This document shows positions 61,937-64,000 of a stretch of DNA of 64,000 nucleotides, piece after piece. This stretch comes from Enorma phocaeensis (GTDB taxonomy: Bacteria; Actinomycetota; Coriobacteriia; Coriobacteriales; Coriobacteriaceae): assembly GCF_900186505.1 (NCBI RefSeq), contig NZ_LT891970.1, forward strand, positions 666,451 through 730,450. Reading direction: 5' to 3'. The notes beneath the pieces are model-generated. The model saw only the letters and a program-made list of their open reading frames with translations. It had not been told where the DNA came from and made no database searches. Position 1 is the stretch's first letter. Every line of letters begins with the position of its first letter. A program made the position numbers and the translations under genes.

Positions 61937-63187
61937 CTACGCCATGCCCTTGATGCGGGAGAGCCGGATGAGCATGACAAAGCCCACGACCAGCAGGATC
62001 CCGATGGAAAGCACTCCTAAAGAAGCATCCCCCGTGAGCGATGTCACGACAGATACTAGCAGAGTTCCCATGACGCTCGCGTAGCGTCCGAAGATATCAA
62101 AGAAGCCGTAATACTCGTTGGCATGCTCTTTGGGGATGAGCTTGCCAAAGTAGCTGCGCGAAAGCGCCTGAATGCCGCCTTGGAACATACCGACCACGAT
62201 GGCGAGGATCCAGAACTCGAGCGCGGACTTGAGGAAGAACGCCGCAAAAAGCACGATCAGCACGTAGGCGGCTACGGCTATGATGATCATCTTGAGCGTG
62301 CCCTGGCTCTTGGCGAGCTTGCCATAGGCGATAGCCGAGGGAAACGCCACGAACTGCGTCACGAGCAAGGCGAGAATGAGCTGGGTGGAATCGATGCCGA
62401 GCGACGTGCCGTAGGTCGTCGCCATCGAGATAACCGTGTGCACTCCGTCGATGTAGAAGAAAAACGCGATCATGTAGATGAGGATGGCCTTGTCATCGGC
62501 GATGCGGCGCATCGTGCGACCCAGGCCGGTGATGGTCTTTACCACCTCGGTGGCGAAGGTCTCGCCCGGTGCAAGCTGCTTGGAGTAGACCTGCTTGTAG
62601 CTCTTCACCAGCGGCACCGTGAAAGCGAGCCACCATAGGCCGGTGATCACGAACGCGATGCGCACGCACAGGAGCATATCGAGGCCGAGCACCGCGGGCC
62701 CACCCAGGATGAGCGCGATGCACACGATGAACGGCACGCACGAGCCGATGTAGCCCCATGCGTAGCCGGAGCTGGAGACGGCGTCCATGCGCTCGTCGGT
62801 GGTGACGTCCGGCAGCATGGCATCGTAAAACGTCATCGACGAATTGAGGCCGATGGTGCACAGCACGTAGACGATGAGGAACGGCATAGCCCCCATGGAA
62901 ATCGCCTGAGCGAGACAAAGCACCAGGCCCGTGAGGAAGAATCCGAGAAAGAACTTGATCTTGTTACCGGCGAAATCCGCAAGCGAGCCGAGCACCGGCA
63001 TGAGCAGCGCCACCACGAGCGATGCGATGGTCTGGGCATTCGCCCAGGCGGTCACCAGCTCCGCCGAGTTCGCCGCCGTGTTGATGGCGTCGAAGTAGAT
63101 GGGGACGACCGAGGTGTTGAAGAGGACGAGGGCAGAGTTGCCCACGTCATACATCACCCAGTTGCGCTCTTGCTTCGTGTACTTCAT
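61937..63187 (-). CDS. UMF1-type MFS transporter (Atg22-like)
   Basis: 416 residues with 12 helices. The start MKYTKQERNWVMYDVGNSAL is the hallmark of the UMF1/Atg22-like branch, and the loop FQGGIQALSRSYFGKLIPKE is a second hallmark. GGGGAAGGA precedes the ATG. Substrate is unknown; distant eukaryotic relatives release amino acids from vacuoles. It lies 132 bases upstream of queT and may share a transcript. Confidence 0.92.
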   Translation of the reverse strand: MKYTKQERNWVMYDVGNSALVLFNTSVVPIYFDAINTAANSAELVTAWANAQTIASLVVALLMPVLGSLADFAGNKIKFFLGFFLTGLVLCLAQAISMGAMPFLIVYVLCTIGLNSSMTFYDAMLPDVTTDERMDAVSSSGYAWGYIGSCVPFIVCIALILGGPAVLGLDMLLCVRIAFVITGLWWLAFTVPLVKSYKQVYSKQLAPGETFATEVVKTITGLGRTMRRIADDKAILIYMIAFFFYIDGVHTVISMATTYGTSLGIDSTQLILALLVTQFVAFPSAIAYGKLAKSQGTLKMIIIAVAAYVLIVLFAAFFLKSALEFWILAIVVGMFQGGIQALSRSYFGKLIPKEHANEYYGFFDIFGRYASVMGTLLVSVVTSLTGDASLGVLSIGILLVVGFVMLIRLSRIKGMA

Positions 63188-63324
63188 CGCCGTTCCTTCC
63201 CCGTTACCCATGCACACATGCATCAATGGTACGGCACACGCGCCGCAGATGAGGTCAGGATTTGGTAAAGCTCGGGAATGCGATGGGGGACCGTGAGCCA
63301 GCAGGACGAAACGCAGCAGGGCGA

Positions 63325-63358
63325 AGCCCGGCAGGAAGCGATCGCACCCCGCCGGGCT
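63325..63358 (-). terminator. Palindrome downstream of the last partial gene
   Basis: AGCCCGGC and GCCGGGCT pair around an 18-base loop just after the 3' end of the gene at 63387; no T-run follows. Confidence 0.45.
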
Positions 63359-63386
63359 CCACTCGTCTGGCGCCTCTCTTCCGGCG

Positions 63387-64000
63387 CTATTCTTCCAGTT
63401 CGAACTCCTCGCACACGTCGAGCGGGCGACCGGAATAGTTCAGATGGCGCGTCATGCTCTCCATATCACCGGACTCGATGAAGCGCGCGGCGCTCTGGCG
63501 GTAATCCTCGAGCGCACGGTCGAAGACCTCGGGGAAGCTCTCATGAGACTCGTCGCCGGTGAAGGGGTTGCTCCAAGCGACGTGGCCCATGTTGCCTGCG
63601 CGATACGGCTGTACCGTCGTGACGCGGTGGGCAAGCGAACCCAGAAGCGAGTTGCCGCGCACGAGGGCCTCGACCCGCTCGATAGCCGTCGAGAGCGGCG
63701 TGCCGGCGGGCTCGATGATGCGGTAGACCATCCTCATGTCCGCAAGAGCGCGATGGTACTCCGCCGCGCCCACGTTGAGCCCGTACACCTTGAGGCCCAC
63801 GAAGCTCATCAGCGTGCCGGCGACCTTATCGATGCGCTCGGATGAGATGAGGACGCTTGCCGGCGGGTAGTCATCGACCGTCACCCCGCCGCGCTTGAGC
63901 TGGAGCATGAGCACGTCCAGATCGCTCTCGATGACGGCGTGGACCTGACTGCCCGCGTTCTCGAGCGTGCTGTCGACGGCCTGGATACCCCACTGCTGGG
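63387..64000 (-). CDS. Hypothetical protein, C-terminal 204 residues (runs off window)
   Basis: The frame is open to the window edge, so only the end of the gene is seen. The text VDSTLENAGSQVHAVIESDL, then DVLMLQLKRGGVTVDDYPPA and GTLMSFVGLKVYGLNVGAAE, followed by a helical C-terminus ending CEEFELEE, matches no family that I recognise. No membrane segment or signal is visible in this part. An in-frame ATG at 63914 exists but coding continues upstream of it. Confidence 0.7.
   Translation of the reverse strand, partial: QQWGIQAVDSTLENAGSQVHAVIESDLDVLMLQLKRGGVTVDDYPPASVLISSERIDKVAGTLMSFVGLKVYGLNVGAAEYHRALADMRMVYRIIEPAGTPLSTAIERVEALVRGNSLLGSLAHRVTTVQPYRAGNMGHVAWSNPFTGDESHESFPEVFDRALEDYRQSAARFIESGDMESMTRHLNYSGRPLDVCEEFELEE

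Overview
The window is high-GC DNA from a fermentative, probably gut-associated actinobacterium of the class Coriobacteriia; a Collinsella-like genus is my best guess. This rests on the GC content, a T-box upstream of pheST, a mannose-family PTS, a linear amide hydrolase, rubrerythrin, QueT and a LytTR two-component pair. No rRNA or other taxonomic marker is present, so the genus is an inference. Most genes lie on the minus strand and are closely packed, with a few repeat-rich intergenic islands.

Layout. 0-4.4 kb: the 5' part of a Ca2+-type P-ATPase gene, then a DUF234-type AAA ATPase gene broken by both a frameshift and an IS1249-like insertion with an intact 8-bp target duplication. 4.4-16.2 kb: a nine-gene catabolic locus on the minus strand (four-carbon acid sugar kinase, Fe-alcohol dehydrogenase, DapA/NanA-type aldolase, PdxA2-type dehydrogenase, SLC13 permease, SDR, cytosolic sialidase-fold protein, YhcH, MFS). 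A divergent PrpR-like activator precedes it, with two TGTTCA palindromes between them. 16.5-23.3 kb: pyk, a putative Zn-dependent phospholipase-like hydrolase, and pheT-pheS under a T-box. 23.5-24.6 kb: an IS30-family element inside a hairpin repeat. 24.8-33.6 kb: an unknown protein, a DUF3830 protein, a membrane-anchored Ntn amidase, an EamA transporter, an M16C peptidase and a 5'-truncated sortase-anchored surface protein. 33.7-43.5 kb: metA, recQ, yitT, a Cof-type HAD phosphatase, a mannose-family PTS operon and a MarR regulator. 43.6-52.6 kb: mfd, rmuC-nth, a small membrane protein, rubrerythrin and a MutY-like glycosylase coupled to an Rrf2 regulator. 53.2-54.2 kb: a nest of structured repeats next to tRNA-Asp. 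54.3-64 kb: an SDR, an unknown 470-residue protein, a phosphoesterase, a LytTR/LytS pair with a glycosyltransferase, queT, a UMF1-type MFS and a partial unknown gene.

The most coherent physiological unit is the 4.4-16.2 kb locus. A carboxylate or acid sugar would enter by the SLC13 or MFS carrier, be oxidised, cleaved or phosphorylated, and yield triose phosphate or pyruvate. The DUF1537 kinase plus PdxA2 pair is an established module for D-threonate/D-erythronate breakdown to dihydroxyacetone phosphate. The extra aldolase, alcohol dehydrogenase, SDR and sialidase-fold protein suggest a larger, uncharacterised substrate. Its activator has kept the sensor and Fis-type HTH ends but appears to have lost the ATP-binding P-loop of sigma-54 activators. 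The other candidate for undescribed biology is non-coding: four tandem 41-bp units whose hairpin stems vary while the loop stays fixed, a related second array, and a dispersed hairpin repeat with three copies in the window.
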